Assembly (NCBI RefSeq): GCF_004298475.1 | Contig: NZ_SCRP01000010.1 | Span: 186,001-250,000 of the forward strand | Direction: 5' to 3' | Source: Paraburkholderia sp. | GTDB lineage: Bacteria; Pseudomonadota; Gammaproteobacteria; Burkholderiales; Burkholderiaceae | DNA: 64,000 nucleotides | Shown here: in pieces, positions 9,389 to 18,909 of the stretch | Position numbering within the stretch: position 1 is the stretch's first letter | How the letters are laid out: every line of letters starts with the position of its first letter | Program-made: the position numbers and the translations under genes | Notes under the pieces: model-generated | The model's input: only the letters and a program-made list of their open reading frames with translations | Database searches by the model: none | Told to the model about the DNA's origin: nothing

Positions 9389-9728
9389 GACACTCCCCCG
9401 ATTCGGCGAAATCGCCCCTGTTTGCCAGTTACCGCGGGTCCTCGTGCGTCGTCGAGCTCAATCGTTACGTTGCATTCGGATTGCATGCTGCGCCAGCCAG
9501 GATATCTCCTGACAAGACGTGAGCGTCACAAACATTGTGTCCGTACTGCATCCTTCGCCGAATCGTGTTATGACCCGGCCCTTTCTTTTCGTGCCCTGTG
9601 CGCAGCCTTCACGGGTCGCCGGATTGAATTAAATGCCTGGTTATCCAACCCCGGCGCTGCCCGTCTGCGTGATCGACGTGATGAACGTAATCGACGCGAT
9701 GGCCGTAATGACGATGCGGCGGCTTGTA
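9389..9728. other. 340-bp gap between GntR gene and manC
   Basis: It holds the leader of the FadR-type gene and the 3' flank of the guanylyltransferase gene. GGTTATCCAACC near 9640 is a short inverted repeat resembling GntR half sites. No gene or RNA is recognised. Confidence 0.4.
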
Positions 9729-11312
9729 TCACCGCACCGCGTGCTGCACACCGTGTTCCCCGGTGCGTCCGTACTGATCGTCGAAGCGCACGATATCGTC
9801 TTCGCCGAGATAGCAGCCCGACTGCACCTCGATGATCTCAAGCGACGTCTTGCCGGGGTTCTCCAGACGATGCTTCACACCCAATGGAATATAGGTGGAT
9901 TCGTTCTCGGATAGCAAAAAGCTTTCATCGCCGCGCGTGACGCGCGCAGTTCCGCGCACAACGACCCAGTGCTCCGCGCGATGGTGATGCAACTGCAACG
10001 AAAGTCTTCCGCCCGGCTTCACGACGATACGTTTCACCTGAAAGCGCTCGCCGCGGTCGACCGAGTCGTAGCAGCCCCACGGACGCTCCACGCGCCGATG
10101 GTGCTGCACCTCTTCGCTGTGCTGGGCTTTCAGTTTCCCGACGATGGCCTTCACGCTCTGCACGCGATCCTTCGCGGCGACGAGCACCGCATCGGCTGTC
10201 TCGACCACCACGACGTCGCGCACGCCGACGCACGCAACGAGCCGTCCGTCCGAATGGACGAACGTATCGTTCACGTCCTCGAACAGCACGCGCCCGCGCG
10301 CGACATTGCCGCACGCGTCCTTGCCCGAAACCTGCCAGAGCGCATCCCATGCGCCAACATCGGACCAGCCTGCCGCGAGCGGTACGACCACGCCCGCGAG
10401 TTGCGCATCGGCGCCGACCGACTCCATCACCGCGTAGTCGATCGAATCGGATGGACATGCGGCGAGTGCCGCCGCATCGAGATGCAGGTTGCCATCGGCA
10501 TCGAGCGTGGCCTGCTCGAATGCGGCCGCGCACTGCGCGGCAATCGCGGAACGGCAGCGCGTGATGGCCGCGAGCCACACGGAGGCGCGCACCACGAAGA
10601 TCCCGCTGTTCCAGCAGTAGTCGCCGGACGCGACGTAGCTGGCCGCAAGTTCGGCGTTGGGTTTCTCGACGAAGCTTTCGATCGTTCGCGCACCGCTCGC
10701 ATCGAGCAGCGGCCCCATGCAGATATAGCCATAACCGGTTTCCACCCGCTGCGGCGGCACGCCGAGCGTCACGATCGCGCCGCGCGCCGCGTGCATCACG
10801 GCTTCTTCGAGCGCGCGGCAAAACGCGCTGCGATCGGCGATCAGATGATCGGCCGGCATGACGACGAGCACGGGATCGTGATCGGTCGCCGCGCTGTCGT
10901 GAATGTCGCATTCACGGCGCGCCGCGAGTGCGGCCACCGTCAATGCAGGTGCGGTGTTGCGCGGCACCGGTTCGAGCACGATACGCGCGGCCATGCCGCT
11001 GCGGCCGAGTCGATCGACCGTCATCAGGCGCAGATCCTCGCTGCTCACCACGAGCGGCACAGCTTTTTGCACCGGTGCGGCTTCGGCGCATACGGGCGTC
11101 TGTGCGAACGCGCATTCGAGCCGGCTGATGGTGGCCTCGAGCAGCGACTCGCCGTCGAGCAGATCGATCAGCTGCTTCGGGCATTGTTCGCGCGACAGCG
11201 GCCACAGACGCGTGCCCGATCCGCCCGCCAGCACGACCGGTTGCACGACGAGCGTGGCCTCGACATCCTGCACCGCGGCGATCACGCCGCTTAGCGGCAC
11301 TCTCTGGTTCAT
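9729..11312 (-). CDS. manC: Mannose-1-phosphate guanylyltransferase / mannose-6-phosphate isomerase
   Basis: About 527 residues from ATG 11312 (MNQRVPLSGVIAAVQD) with GGGAGAG upstream; the longer frame extending left has no supporting family match. The N-terminal nucleotidyltransferase part has VVLAGGSGTRLWPLSREQCP and PKQL, PADHLIADR and SFVEKPN. The C-terminal cupin isomerase has ERPWGCYDSVDRGERFQVKR, KPGGRLSLQLHHHRAEHW and ENPGKTSLEIIEVQSG. The bifunctional type II enzyme makes GDP-mannose from fructose-6-P and mannose-1-P for exopolysaccharide or LPS. A Crp/Fnr gene lies divergently about 700 bp away; no glycosyltransferases are in the window. Confidence 0.93.
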   Translation of the reverse strand: MNQRVPLSGVIAAVQDVEATLVVQPVVLAGGSGTRLWPLSREQCPKQLIDLLDGESLLEATISRLECAFAQTPVCAEAAPVQKAVPLVVSSEDLRLMTVDRLGRSGMAARIVLEPVPRNTAPALTVAALAARRECDIHDSAATDHDPVLVVMPADHLIADRSAFCRALEEAVMHAARGAIVTLGVPPQRVETGYGYICMGPLLDASGARTIESFVEKPNAELAASYVASGDYCWNSGIFVVRASVWLAAITRCRSAIAAQCAAAFEQATLDADGNLHLDAAALAACPSDSIDYAVMESVGADAQLAGVVVPLAAGWSDVGAWDALWQVSGKDACGNVARGRVLFEDVNDTFVHSDGRLVACVGVRDVVVVETADAVLVAAKDRVQSVKAIVGKLKAQHSEEVQHHRRVERPWGCYDSVDRGERFQVKRIVVKPGGRLSLQLHHHRAEHWVVVRGTARVTRGDESFLLSENESTYIPLGVKHRLENPGKTSLEIIEVQSGCYLGEDDIVRFDDQYGRTGEHGVQHAVR

Positions 11313-12025
11313 GCTCGCTCTCCCGCCGTCAAAAGGCATCTGGCCGGGTGTGCATTCAACGCCGCTCAAAGCGTCGCCGCACCCGGTCTGTGGGCCTTCA
11401 TTGGAGCAAACGCCGGTACGCGATTCTGTACGCACGCACACACTGACGCGTGCTGTTTCGCGGGCGAATCGTTCGTGTGCATCACGCCGCCGGACTTGAC
11501 GCAAGTCATGTTTCATCGGCAGAACGTTGCGACGCACCAGGCGGGCCTGCCGCGCCAGTCCTGCATCGCGCCTGTAAATCCCCCGCCCCGCCGGCACCCC
11601 ATGCACCGGCCAGGCGCGAGACATGTTTCAGCGGGGAGTCAACTTCGTACACCGGCTTGAGCACAAAAAATAACTTCATACAATCAATGACTTAAGATCA
11701 TAAAGTATGAGTTACCGCGTACATGGAGCGGCGTAAACAGCGTGCAGAACTGAAACAAATTGCCGCAGTCGCAAAGGCGATTTTGCCCAGGCCGCCGCTC
11801 AAGGTGCGCCCCATGGAGGGTTGCGACGATCTGGCACACACCCTGCTATGTACCCCTCACCACATTTGCGCAAACACCGCGGACCGAAAGGGTGGGAGCG
11901 CACGGGGCTATGGGGCTGGCACGACGAACAGATAGCCGGACGGGAGACGGCGCATAACGACGGTTTCGTCGGCCGGGATTAGATAACAACGAGGCAGCGC
12001 GAGCAGCCTCCGACGAGGACCAATC
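11313..12025. other. Long divergent intergenic region manC / crp-fnr
   Basis: About 710 bp with an AT-rich core near 11660-11715 (CACAAAAAATAACTTCATAC and following), a plausible site for promoters in both directions. Small open frames in it have no recognisable protein features. The end carries GAGG 7 bases before the Crp/Fnr start. Confidence 0.45.
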
Positions 12026-12760
12026 ATGTTGACCCTTCAATCCGATCTGCACGGCAATCATCTGCTTGGAGCGCTGCCGTCAAACGAATGGCAAGCCTTG
12101 GCTCCGCACCTGGAACTCGTCCACCTGCGCACCGAACAACTGCTGTGCGATTCCGGCCAGCGCATTCACCACGTCTATTTTCCGACCAGCGCGATCATCT
12201 CGATGCTCTCGACCATGGAGGACGGCAGCTCGGTCGAAATCGCCGCGGTCGGGCGCGAAGGCATGACGGGAGTACCGGTGCTCACGGGCGGCGAAACCAT
12301 GCCGAACCGGGTTCAGGTGCAATGCGCGGGCTTCGCGTACCGCATGAGCGCACAAGCCCTCAAGCAGCAGTTCGCCCGCTCGGACTTCATCCGGCGGCTC
12401 ATGCTGCTCTACATGCACGCACTGCTCACGCAGGTCGCGCAGACGGCCGCCTGCAATCGCCACCACTCGCTCAGCAAGCAGTTGTGCCGTTGGCTCCTCA
12501 TCGAAGTGGACCGCGTGGCGTCGAACGACCTCACGGTCACGCAGCAACTGATCGCCGACATGCTCGGCGTACGCCGCGAAGGCATCACGGAAGCCGCCGG
12601 CAAGCTGCACGACGAAGGGCTGATCCACCACAGCCGCGGCCATATCCGTGTGCTGGATCGCGAGGGGCTCGAAGCGCGCGCCTGCGAATGCTACGGGCTC
12701 GTACGGCGCGAGTTCGACCGTTTGCTGCCGCGTCTGCATCAGGCGGAAACCGTCGCGTGA
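12026..12760 (+). CDS. Crp/Fnr-family transcriptional regulator
   Basis: 244 residues. A cyclic-nucleotide-binding-like beta roll covers about 15-125 (HVYFPTSAIISMLSTMEDG, VEIAAVGREGMTGVPVLTGG). A dimer helix and a C-terminal Crp-type helix-turn-helix (VTQQLIADMLGVRREGITEA, then HIRVLDREGLE) follow. It lacks Fnr-type N-terminal cysteines, so iron-sulfur sensing is not expected. The family is common in Burkholderiaceae; the ligand is unknown. Position opposite manC suggests, but does not show, a role in polysaccharide expression. Confidence 0.88.
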   Translation: MLTLQSDLHGNHLLGALPSNEWQALAPHLELVHLRTEQLLCDSGQRIHHVYFPTSAIISMLSTMEDGSSVEIAAVGREGMTGVPVLTGGETMPNRVQVQCAGFAYRMSAQALKQQFARSDFIRRLMLLYMHALLTQVAQTAACNRHHSLSKQLCRWLLIEVDRVASNDLTVTQQLIADMLGVRREGITEAAGKLHDEGLIHHSRGHIRVLDREGLEARACECYGLVRREFDRLLPRLHQAETVA

Positions 12761-12927
12761 GGCCGCGCGGGGCTCCCCCCGCGCGTCTTTCTCGGTCTGG
12801 CCGGCTGCCTGTTTTTAGCGACGTTCCGATGGAATGAGCGGCATGCCAGGCCGGCCGCATGCAGACGCATGCAAACGGATGCAAACGCAGGCCGTCACGA
12901 GCGACGCGCGCGCCGCTCGTGCAAGCT

Positions 12928-13623
12928 TCAGCGCTTCGGATAGTCGATACGTTCGACGCCCGTTTCTGCGCCCAGCAGGCACAGATCGGCGCCGCGCGAG
13001 GCGAAGAGGCCCACGGTCACGACGCCGGGCCACGCGTTGACGAGCGCTTCGAACCCGCACGGGTCGCTGATTTGCAGGCCCTTCACGTCGAGGATTTCGT
13101 TGCCGTTGTCCGTGATATAGGGCGAGCCGTCCTTCTGCACGCGCAGCACGGGCACGCCGCCCAGTTCGCTCACGCGCCGGCCGATCGCCGTGCGCGCCAT
13201 CGGCACCACTTCGATGGGCAGCGGGAACCGGCCGAGCACGTCGACGCGCTTGCTCGCATCGGCGATACACACGAACACATCGGCCACGGACGCAACGATT
13301 TTCTCGCGCGTGAGCGCCCCGCCGCCGCCCTTGATCATGGCGCCTTGCGCATCGATTTCGTCGGCGCCGTCGACATACACGGGCAGCGTTTCAATTTCGT
13401 TCAGATCGAAGACGCGAAAACCGTGCGACTTCAGCCGCGCCGTGGTCGCCACCGAGCTGGAGACCGCGCCGAGATAGCGGTCCTTGCTTGCGGCGAGCGC
13501 GTCGATAAAGCAATTCGCGGTCGAGCCCGTGCCGACGCCGATCACGGCGCCCTGCGGCACGTTCGCGTTCACGTAATCGGCGGCGGCCTGGCCGACCAGT
13601 TGTTTGAGTTCGTCTTGAGTCAT
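12928..13623 (-). CDS. rpiA: Ribose-5-phosphate isomerase A
   Basis: 231 residues. Diagnostic motifs: [17 protein letters not shown] (phosphate loop), [26 protein letters not shown] and [16 protein letters not shown] with catalytic Asp/Glu/Lys, then PIEVVPMA. It interconverts ribose-5-P and ribulose-5-P in the non-oxidative pentose phosphate pathway. It stands alone, with about 150 bp to the amidase gene behind it; that gap contains a short TGCCAC microsatellite near 13699-13720. Confidence 0.97.
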   Translation of the reverse strand: MTQDELKQLVGQAAADYVNANVPQGAVIGVGTGSTANCFIDALAASKDRYLGAVSSSVATTARLKSHGFRVFDLNEIETLPVYVDGADEIDAQGAMIKGGGGALTREKIVASVADVFVCIADASKRVDVLGRFPLPIEVVPMARTAIGRRVSELGGVPVLRVQKDGSPYITDNGNEILDVKGLQISDPCGFEALVNAWPGVVTVGLFASRGADLCLLGAETGVERIDYPKR

Positions 13624-13775
13624 GGAGAACCTGCCCGGAGAAAGGGAAATAGCGGAAAAAGGCGGAAAACGCGTAGTTTACCGAAGTTGCGGGCCGTAGT
13701 TGCCACTGCCACTGCCACTGCCGCCGCCGCAGTTACGGTAGTTGCCACCGCAACCGCCGACGCCGCACCGCGCGT

Positions 13776-14672
13776 TCAACGCGTGGAACCCGCTTCGTCC
13801 GGTTGCGCGGGCATGTATTTGTCGAGCAGCGCCTGCGCGATGGCATCGGTTTGCGCGTCGGGCGTGCCCGAATAGTCGCTCGGACGGAAATGCATCTGGA
13901 ACGCCGAGATCACCCGTCGCGTGCGCTCGTCGAGCACGCCGTCCGTGGCAACGTCATAGCCGTAGCGGGCCAGCTTCAATTGCAGCGCGCGCACGTCGGC
14001 TGGCGCGTCGGGCGCGCGGCCCGCGAGGTCGGCCTGTACCGTCGCATCGTCCGGCCAGGCGCCCACGCCCGCATCGTAAAGCTGCTTCCACGGAAAAAGC
14101 GGCCCCGGATCGGTCTTGCGCTGAGGTGCGATATCGCTGTGACCGACCACGCGCGTCGGCGGGATGCCATAGCGCGCAACGATATCTTTCGAGAGGCGGA
14201 TGATCGCATCGACCTGGGCGGGCGGCCACGGCTGCCAAGCCTGGTCTGAAGCACGGCCTGAAGCGCGCCCTGAAGCCGTATCGCGCGGCCCGAGATTGAC
14301 GTTCTCGATGCCGATCGACGCCGCATTCAGTTCAGTCGCGCCCTGCCATTCGCTCGCGCCCGCATGCCACGCGCGCTGCGATTCCGGCACCAGCTGCCAT
14401 ACCACGGGCTTGCCGTTCTCAATGCGGGGATTGTCCGGCACGAGGTAATGCGCGCTGACCGCTTCGGTGGTCAGCACCTTGAGCGAATCGGCTTCGTCGA
14501 GCTCGGTGTAATGCATCACGAGAAAGCGGATACGCGAGTCGACGCTCTGCGCGTGATAGCGCGTATCGGTCACGTACGCGCCGCGATCCATCATCGTGCT
14601 GCCCGCGCAAGCCGCAAGCGCGAGCGTCGTTGCAAGCGCGGCGGCACGCAGCGTAAAGCGGTACAGCTTCAT
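13776..14672 (-). CDS. N-acetylmuramoyl-L-alanine amidase (AmiD-like lipoprotein)
   Basis: 298 residues. The N-terminus is a lipoprotein signal with lipobox LAAC (cysteine near residue 22), placing it in a membrane facing the periplasm. The amidase_2 fold has FLVMHYTELDEAD (first zinc His), SIGIENVNLG and VVGHSDIAPQRKTDPG (other ligands). A C-terminal peptidoglycan-binding-like helical domain covers about 215-285 (VRALQLKLARYGYDV, RRVISAFQMHF). A small SGRASGRAS repeat is inserted near residue 150. It trims stem peptides from murein during recycling. Confidence 0.92.
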   Translation of the reverse strand: MKLYRFTLRAAALATTLALAACAGSTMMDRGAYVTDTRYHAQSVDSRIRFLVMHYTELDEADSLKVLTTEAVSAHYLVPDNPRIENGKPVVWQLVPESQRAWHAGASEWQGATELNAASIGIENVNLGPRDTASGRASGRASDQAWQPWPPAQVDAIIRLSKDIVARYGIPPTRVVGHSDIAPQRKTDPGPLFPWKQLYDAGVGAWPDDATVQADLAGRAPDAPADVRALQLKLARYGYDVATDGVLDERTRRVISAFQMHFRPSDYSGTPDAQTDAIAQALLDKYMPAQPDEAGSTR

Positions 14673-14716
14673 GTGAACAGGCCCAGGCTCGCTCGGTTTC
14701 GCTCGGTTTCGCTCGC

Positions 14717-15460
14717 TTATCGCGCGGCCGTCCGCTGGCGCACGGCTTCGAACAGACAGACGCCCGAAGCCACCGACACGTTCAGGCTCTCAACGGTGCC
14801 CGCCATCGGAATGTGCATGACTTCATCGCACGTTTCGCGCGTGAGGCGGCGCATGCCCTCGCCCTCCGCGCCCATCACGAGCGCAACCGGGCCATCGAGC
14901 TTCGTCTGATACAGGCTCGCGCTCGCGTCACCGGCTGTGCCGACCACCCACACACCCGCATCCTTCAACTCGCGCAACGCGCGTGCGAGATTCGTCACGG
15001 TGATGTACGGCACGGTATCCGCTGCGCCGCTCGCGACCTTCGCAGCCGTCGCGTTGAGACCCACGGCGCGATCACGCGGTGCGATCACCGCATGTGCGCC
15101 CGCAGCGTCGGCGACGCGCAGACACGCGCCGAGGTTGTGCGGGTCGGTGACGCCGTCGAGTACGAGCAACAGCGGCGAACCCTGGATGCCGTCGAGCAGT
15201 TCGGCCAGATTCTGCGCGAGCGGCATGTCATGCACACGCGCCACGACGCCCTGATGGCGCTCCGTATGCGCGAGTCCCCAGAGCCGCGTTTCGTCGGCGG
15301 CGATCAGGCGCACGCCCGCATCCTTTGCGGCATGCAGGAAGTCCTGCATGCGGCGGTCGCGCCGCGTCGGATCGTAGTAGACATCCTCGACCGTCGACGC
15401 GTCGTGCCGCAAGCGTGCGGTCACTGCATGAAATCCGTAAAGAACCTTGAGACGTGACAT
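14717..15460 (-). CDS. rlmB: 23S rRNA (guanosine-2251-2'-O)-methyltransferase
   Basis: 247 residues. The N-terminal substrate domain has [13 protein letters not shown]. The SPOUT knot has [27 protein letters not shown] and the C-terminal [14 protein letters not shown] that binds SAM. It methylates G2251 in the ribosomal P loop. It lies downstream of rnr in the same direction, with about 160 bp between, as in many proteobacteria. Confidence 0.96.
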   Translation of the reverse strand: MSRLKVLYGFHAVTARLRHDASTVEDVYYDPTRRDRRMQDFLHAAKDAGVRLIAADETRLWGLAHTERHQGVVARVHDMPLAQNLAELLDGIQGSPLLLVLDGVTDPHNLGACLRVADAAGAHAVIAPRDRAVGLNATAAKVASGAADTVPYITVTNLARALRELKDAGVWVVGTAGDASASLYQTKLDGPVALVMGAEGEGMRRLTRETCDEVMHIPMAGTVESLNVSVASGVCLFEAVRQRTAAR

Positions 15461-15621
15461 GACTGAAACAACCCCTGATGAACGGTCCTCAACACATCGC
15501 GGACATCGCGGGCTTCGCGAGCCTTGCGGGCATCAAGGACGAATGTAATTGCTCCGGCCGCAGCGCGGCACGGAAAGCGCGGCGTCGCCCGCTTCGGGCA
15601 AGCGCCGCGCGGCCGGCACAC

Positions 15622-18081
15622 TCAGCGCTTCTTGCGCGAGGCGGCCTTCTTCGTTGCGGCCTTGGCGGCCGCGTGCTTCTTCGCCGTCTTGGCCGCGCTG
15701 CGTGCGGCACGCGCTTCCTTGACGGCAATGCCCGGCGCCGGTGCGGCCTTCTTGCGGCGCGGCTCATTGGGCGCCAGCGCGCGCACGCGCGGGCCGCCCT
15801 CGGCGGCGCTCTTGTCGCCTGGCGCCGGACGATTGACGCCCGGCTTGACCGGCATGTCGCGCACGAGACGGAAATCGATCTTGCGGGCATCGAGATCGAC
15901 ACGGCTGACCTGCACGCGCACGCGGTCCGAAAGACGGTAGCGGATGCCGGTGCGTTCGCCGCGCAATTCGTTCTTGATCTCGTCGTACTGGAAGTAATCC
16001 GAGCCCAGTTCCGTTACATGCACGAGGCCCTCGATGAAGAGCGCGTCGAGCTGCACGAAAATGCCGAACGACGTCACGCCGCTCACCATGCCGCCGTACT
16101 CTTCGCCGAGCTTGTCGCGCATGAAGTAGCACTTGAGCCAGGCTTCGACGTCGCGCGACGCTTCATCGGCGCGGCGCTCGTTGGCGGAACAGTGCAGGCC
16201 GAGTTCTTCCCAGATGGCCGTGTTGTTCCGGCGTCCGCGCGCGCCGCGCTTCTCCTCGTCCTCGGCCTGCAGCGCGCGGGCGCGCGGCGACAGCGCCGTG
16301 TTCAATTCGACGCCCGAAGGCGCCTGCGGCTGATACTTCTTGCCTTGCAGGATCGCGTAAATCGCGCGGTGCGTGAGCAGGTCCGGATAGCGGCGGATCG
16401 GGCTCGTGAAGTGCGCATAGGCTTCATACGCAAGACCGAAGTGACCGATGTTGTCCGGGCTGTAGACGGCCTGCTGCATCGAGCGCAGCAGCATCGTCTG
16501 CAGCATCTGCGCGTCGGGACGGTCGCGGATGTGCGCCATCAGCGCCGCGTAGTCGCTCGCGTGCGGCGTGTCGCCGCCGCCGAGCGTGAGGCCGATGCCG
16601 CGCAGGAACGTGCGCAGGTTCTCCAGCTTCTCGGCGCTCGGGCCCGCATGCACGCGATACAGGCCTGCGTGCTTGTTGCGTTTCATGAAATCCGCAGCAC
16701 AGACGTTGGCCGCGAGCATGCACTCTTCGATCAGCTTGTGTGCGTCGTTGCGCTGGCGCGGCACGATCTGCTCGATCTTGCCTTGCGCGTTGCACACGAT
16801 ATACGTTTCGGTCGTGTCGAAGTCGATTGCGCCGCGCTTCTGGCGCGCCGCGAAGAGCGCCTTGTACACGCCATTGAGGTTTTGCAGCTGCGGCATCAGG
16901 GCCGCGCGGCGCATCGCCTCCGGTCCCTTGGTGTTCTTGAGCACCGCAGCGACTTCGGTGTACGTGAGGCGCGCCGCCGAGTGCATCACGCCAGGGTAGA
17001 ACTGATACGCCTTGATCTCGCCGCGCGCGGTAATCACCAGATCGCACACGAGCACGCAGCGGTCGACGTGCGGGTTCAGCGAGCACAGTCCGTTCGACAG
17101 CTTCTCGGGCAGCATGGGAATGACGCGGCGCGGGAAATACACCGACGTGCTGCGTTCGATGGCATCGACATCGAGGCCGCTTTCGGGCAACACGTAATGC
17201 GAGACGTCCGCAATCGCGACGATCAGGCGGAAGCCCTCGCCGCGGCCAACCTGAACGGGCTCGCAATACACGGCGTCGTCGAAGTCGCGTGCGTCCTCGC
17301 CGTCGATCGTCACGAGCGGCACGTCGCGCAGATCCACGCGATAACGGATATCGGCCGGGCGCACGGCGTCCGGCAGCTTGGCGGCTTCGTCGAGCGCGGC
17401 GTCGCTGAATTCGTGCGGCACGCCGTACTTGCGCACGGCGATCTCGATCTCCATGCCGGGATCGTCGATGTCGCCGAGCACCTCGACCACGCGGCCGAGC
17501 GGCTGCGAGTGCCGGCTCGGAAAATCGGTGAGTTCGATCACGACGACCTGGCCGACCTTCGCCTTCTTCGTGTTCTGCGTGACGAGGATGTCGTGGCCGA
17601 TGCGCTTGTCCTCGGGCGCGACGATCAGCGCGCCGTTTTCGTTCAGCAAGCGGCCAATCACGCGGCGATTCGCGCGGTCCGTGACCTCGACGATGTGTCC
17701 TTCGGGACGCCCGCGCCGGTCGTAGCCGACGATGCGCGCGAGCACGCGGTCGTTATGCATGACTTTCTGCATCTCGCCCTAGGACAGGAACAGATCGTCC
17801 TGGCCGTCGTCGCGCACGACAAAGCCAAAACCGTCCCGGTGGCCCTGGACGCGGCCCGCGACGAAGCTGGAGGGATGCGCAAGCTGATAGTGGCCGCGAG
17901 AGTCGAGCCGGATCTGCCCGTCGCGTTCCATCGCGGCGAGCCGCCTGAAGAACCCTTCGCGCTCCTGGCGCTTGATGGCGAGCGCCTCGGCGATATCGTT
18001 CGCGGTGCAGGGCGATTCGCTGGTCCGCAGCACGCCGAGGATCTCTTCACGGCTGGGAATCGGGTACGGATATTTGCTCAA
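15622..18081 (-). pseudogene. rnr: Ribonuclease R, interrupted by an in-frame amber codon
   Basis: Reading leftward from TTG 18081 (SKYPYPIPSREEILG) the product has a helix-turn-helix (to about residue 80), then cold-shock segments. TAG occurs at 17781-17779, between DGQDDLFLS and GEMQKVMHNDRV, with frame unchanged. The rest is a complete 716-codon frame from ATG 17772: RNB catalytic centre (VTIDGEDARDFDDAVYC with Asp ligands), S1 domain (GMVSGVTSFGIFVQLDALFI) and a lysine-rich tail. RNase R degrades structured RNA 3'-5'. One C-to-T change of CAG would explain the amber. TAG-GGC-GAG-ATG also allows reinitiation 6 bases later, giving an enzyme without HTH and first CSD. Sequencing error is possible. 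Confidence 0.85.
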
Positions 18082-18390
18082 GGGCTTGTCGATGGTTGTT
18101 CTCGTTGCGTCGATGTCGGATCTGCCGCGCCACCCAGCGAAACTCGGGCGACGCCCCGGTCTTCGAGTGCTACAGCTTGATTTCAGCGGATGACGAGGTC
18201 CGGCGGAACGCCCATATCGCGCGCACCTGCCGCCGGGCCTGCTGCGAGGCATTCTATCACCCGCTTCAGACGCGGCAGACGCCGCGCGAGTGTTCCGGCA
18301 CGTTCTGCGGCGGTGATCGTCGTGAGTGAGCAGCCACGTTGGCAGGCGATGCGGCCCGCTTTGCGAAACTTCGCGAGGCTCGCGAGACAC

Positions 18391-18418
18391 TTGACAGCCC
18401 CACTTTCCACGCTATAAT
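18391..18418 (+). promoter_or_regulatory. Promoter of first tRNA-Leu
   Basis: TTGACA (18391-18396) and TATAAT (18413-18418) with 16-base spacing, both at full consensus, 44 bases before the tRNA. Confidence 0.85.
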
Positions 18419-18462
18419 TGCCGTCTTTGCTGCACGACACACGGTACAGCAGACGACACCTT

Positions 18463-18549
18463 GCCCAGGTGGCGGAATTGGTAGACGCACCAGGTTCAGG
18501 TCCTGGCGGTGGCAACACTGTGGAGGTTCGAGTCCTCTCTTGGGCACCA
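18463..18549 (+). tRNA. tRNA-Leu (CAG), copy 1
   Basis: 87 nt with long variable arm and encoded CCA; anticodon CAG in TTCAGGT. It is identical to the copy at 45201 except one base near the 3' end (CTCTTGGGC instead of CTCCTGGGC), which turns one acceptor G:C pair into G:T. A terminator follows at 18556. Confidence 0.97.
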
Positions 18550-18555
18550 AATTTG

Positions 18556-18582
18556 AAAGGCCAGCGACTAGCTGGCCTTTTT
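18556..18582 (+). terminator. Terminator of tRNA-Leu copy 1
   Basis: AAAGGCCAGC (18556-18565) pairs perfectly with 18571-18580 around GACTA, followed by T residues. Confidence 0.88.
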
Positions 18583-18590
18583 CGTTATTC

Positions 18591-18698
18591 CGCCCAGGAA
18601 GCAAAGTGCCTGCGCACTTTGCGGGAGGACTCGAAAGGCTGCGCTTGCAAGCGCAGCCGGGGTCGCGCTTATGTGACCGAGTCCTCTCCTGGGCGCCA
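18591..18698 (+). repeat. Pseudo-tRNA-like palindromic element made of inverted tRNA-Leu 3' ends
   Basis: The 3' arm (18678-18698, CGAGTCCTCTCCTGGGCG then CCA) is a copy of the tRNA-Leu 3' end with one change. The 5' arm is its reverse complement, split in two: 18591-18599 pairs with 18687-18695, and 18625-18633 pairs with 18678-18686. Inside are two perfect hairpins, 18601-18622 (9-bp stem) and the 22-base palindrome 18637-18658. Transcribed, it would fold as a branched cloverleaf with a CCA tail but has no tRNA anticodon arm. It looks like an attachment site remnant with an inverted partner. Confidence 0.65.
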
Positions 18699-18701
18699 AG
18701 A

Positions 18702-18767
18702 GATGTTCCGGCGCAAGCCGATGTAGTTCGAGAAACCCCGTAAGATCATGGTCTTACGGGGTTTTTT
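18702..18767 (+). repeat. Element-derived direct repeat with terminator (partner at 45291)
   Basis: GTTCCGGCG-AAGCCGATGTAG continuing to the terminator (stem 18733-18745 with 18752-18764, T run after) matches 45291-45356 with very few differences. At both loci it lies just downstream of a tRNA-Leu 3' end, so it belongs to the integrative element, not to the tRNA gene. Confidence 0.8.
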
Positions 18768-18834
18768 GGTTCCTTCAGATCCCGGACATTCCTCTAACGT
18801 CGATCCTTTTTGCGCATACGCGTATACGGGATTC

Positions 18835-18909
18835 GCGACATCGGAGGTCAAACCGGTACTCGAAGGAATAGCGGTCCATGCCCCAAACCTCGCAACCAAG
18901 GCACGCCAC
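18835..18909 (+). pseudogene. Fragment of a P4-like tyrosine integrase
   Basis: The translation has ATSEVKPVLEGIAVHAPNLA then TKARH, the same stretch as residues about 150-175 of the integrase at 45443 (ATSEVKPVLEAIADHAPNLA). Upstream, the leader TTTTTGCGCATACGCGTATACGG resembles the leader of that integrase gene, so a deletion joined the leader directly to mid-gene. No other integrase part remains. Confidence 0.75.

Noticed and set aside
9636..9652. GGTTATCCAACC as GntR operator
   Set aside because: Short inverted repeat, lying about 250 bp upstream of the regulator start with no second site; not enough to call.
11723..11935. 70-residue frame between manC and the Crp/Fnr gene
   Set aside because: No ribosome site, no recognisable similarity, and composition like non-coding DNA.
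13699..13720. TGCCAC/GCC microsatellite before rpiA
   Set aside because: Only three to four units outside any gene; too short to call a functional repeat.
15478..18180. 900-codon open frame on the plus strand
   Set aside because: Antisense shadow of rnr: His/Arg/Ala-rich product without any fold, caused by high GC at third positions.
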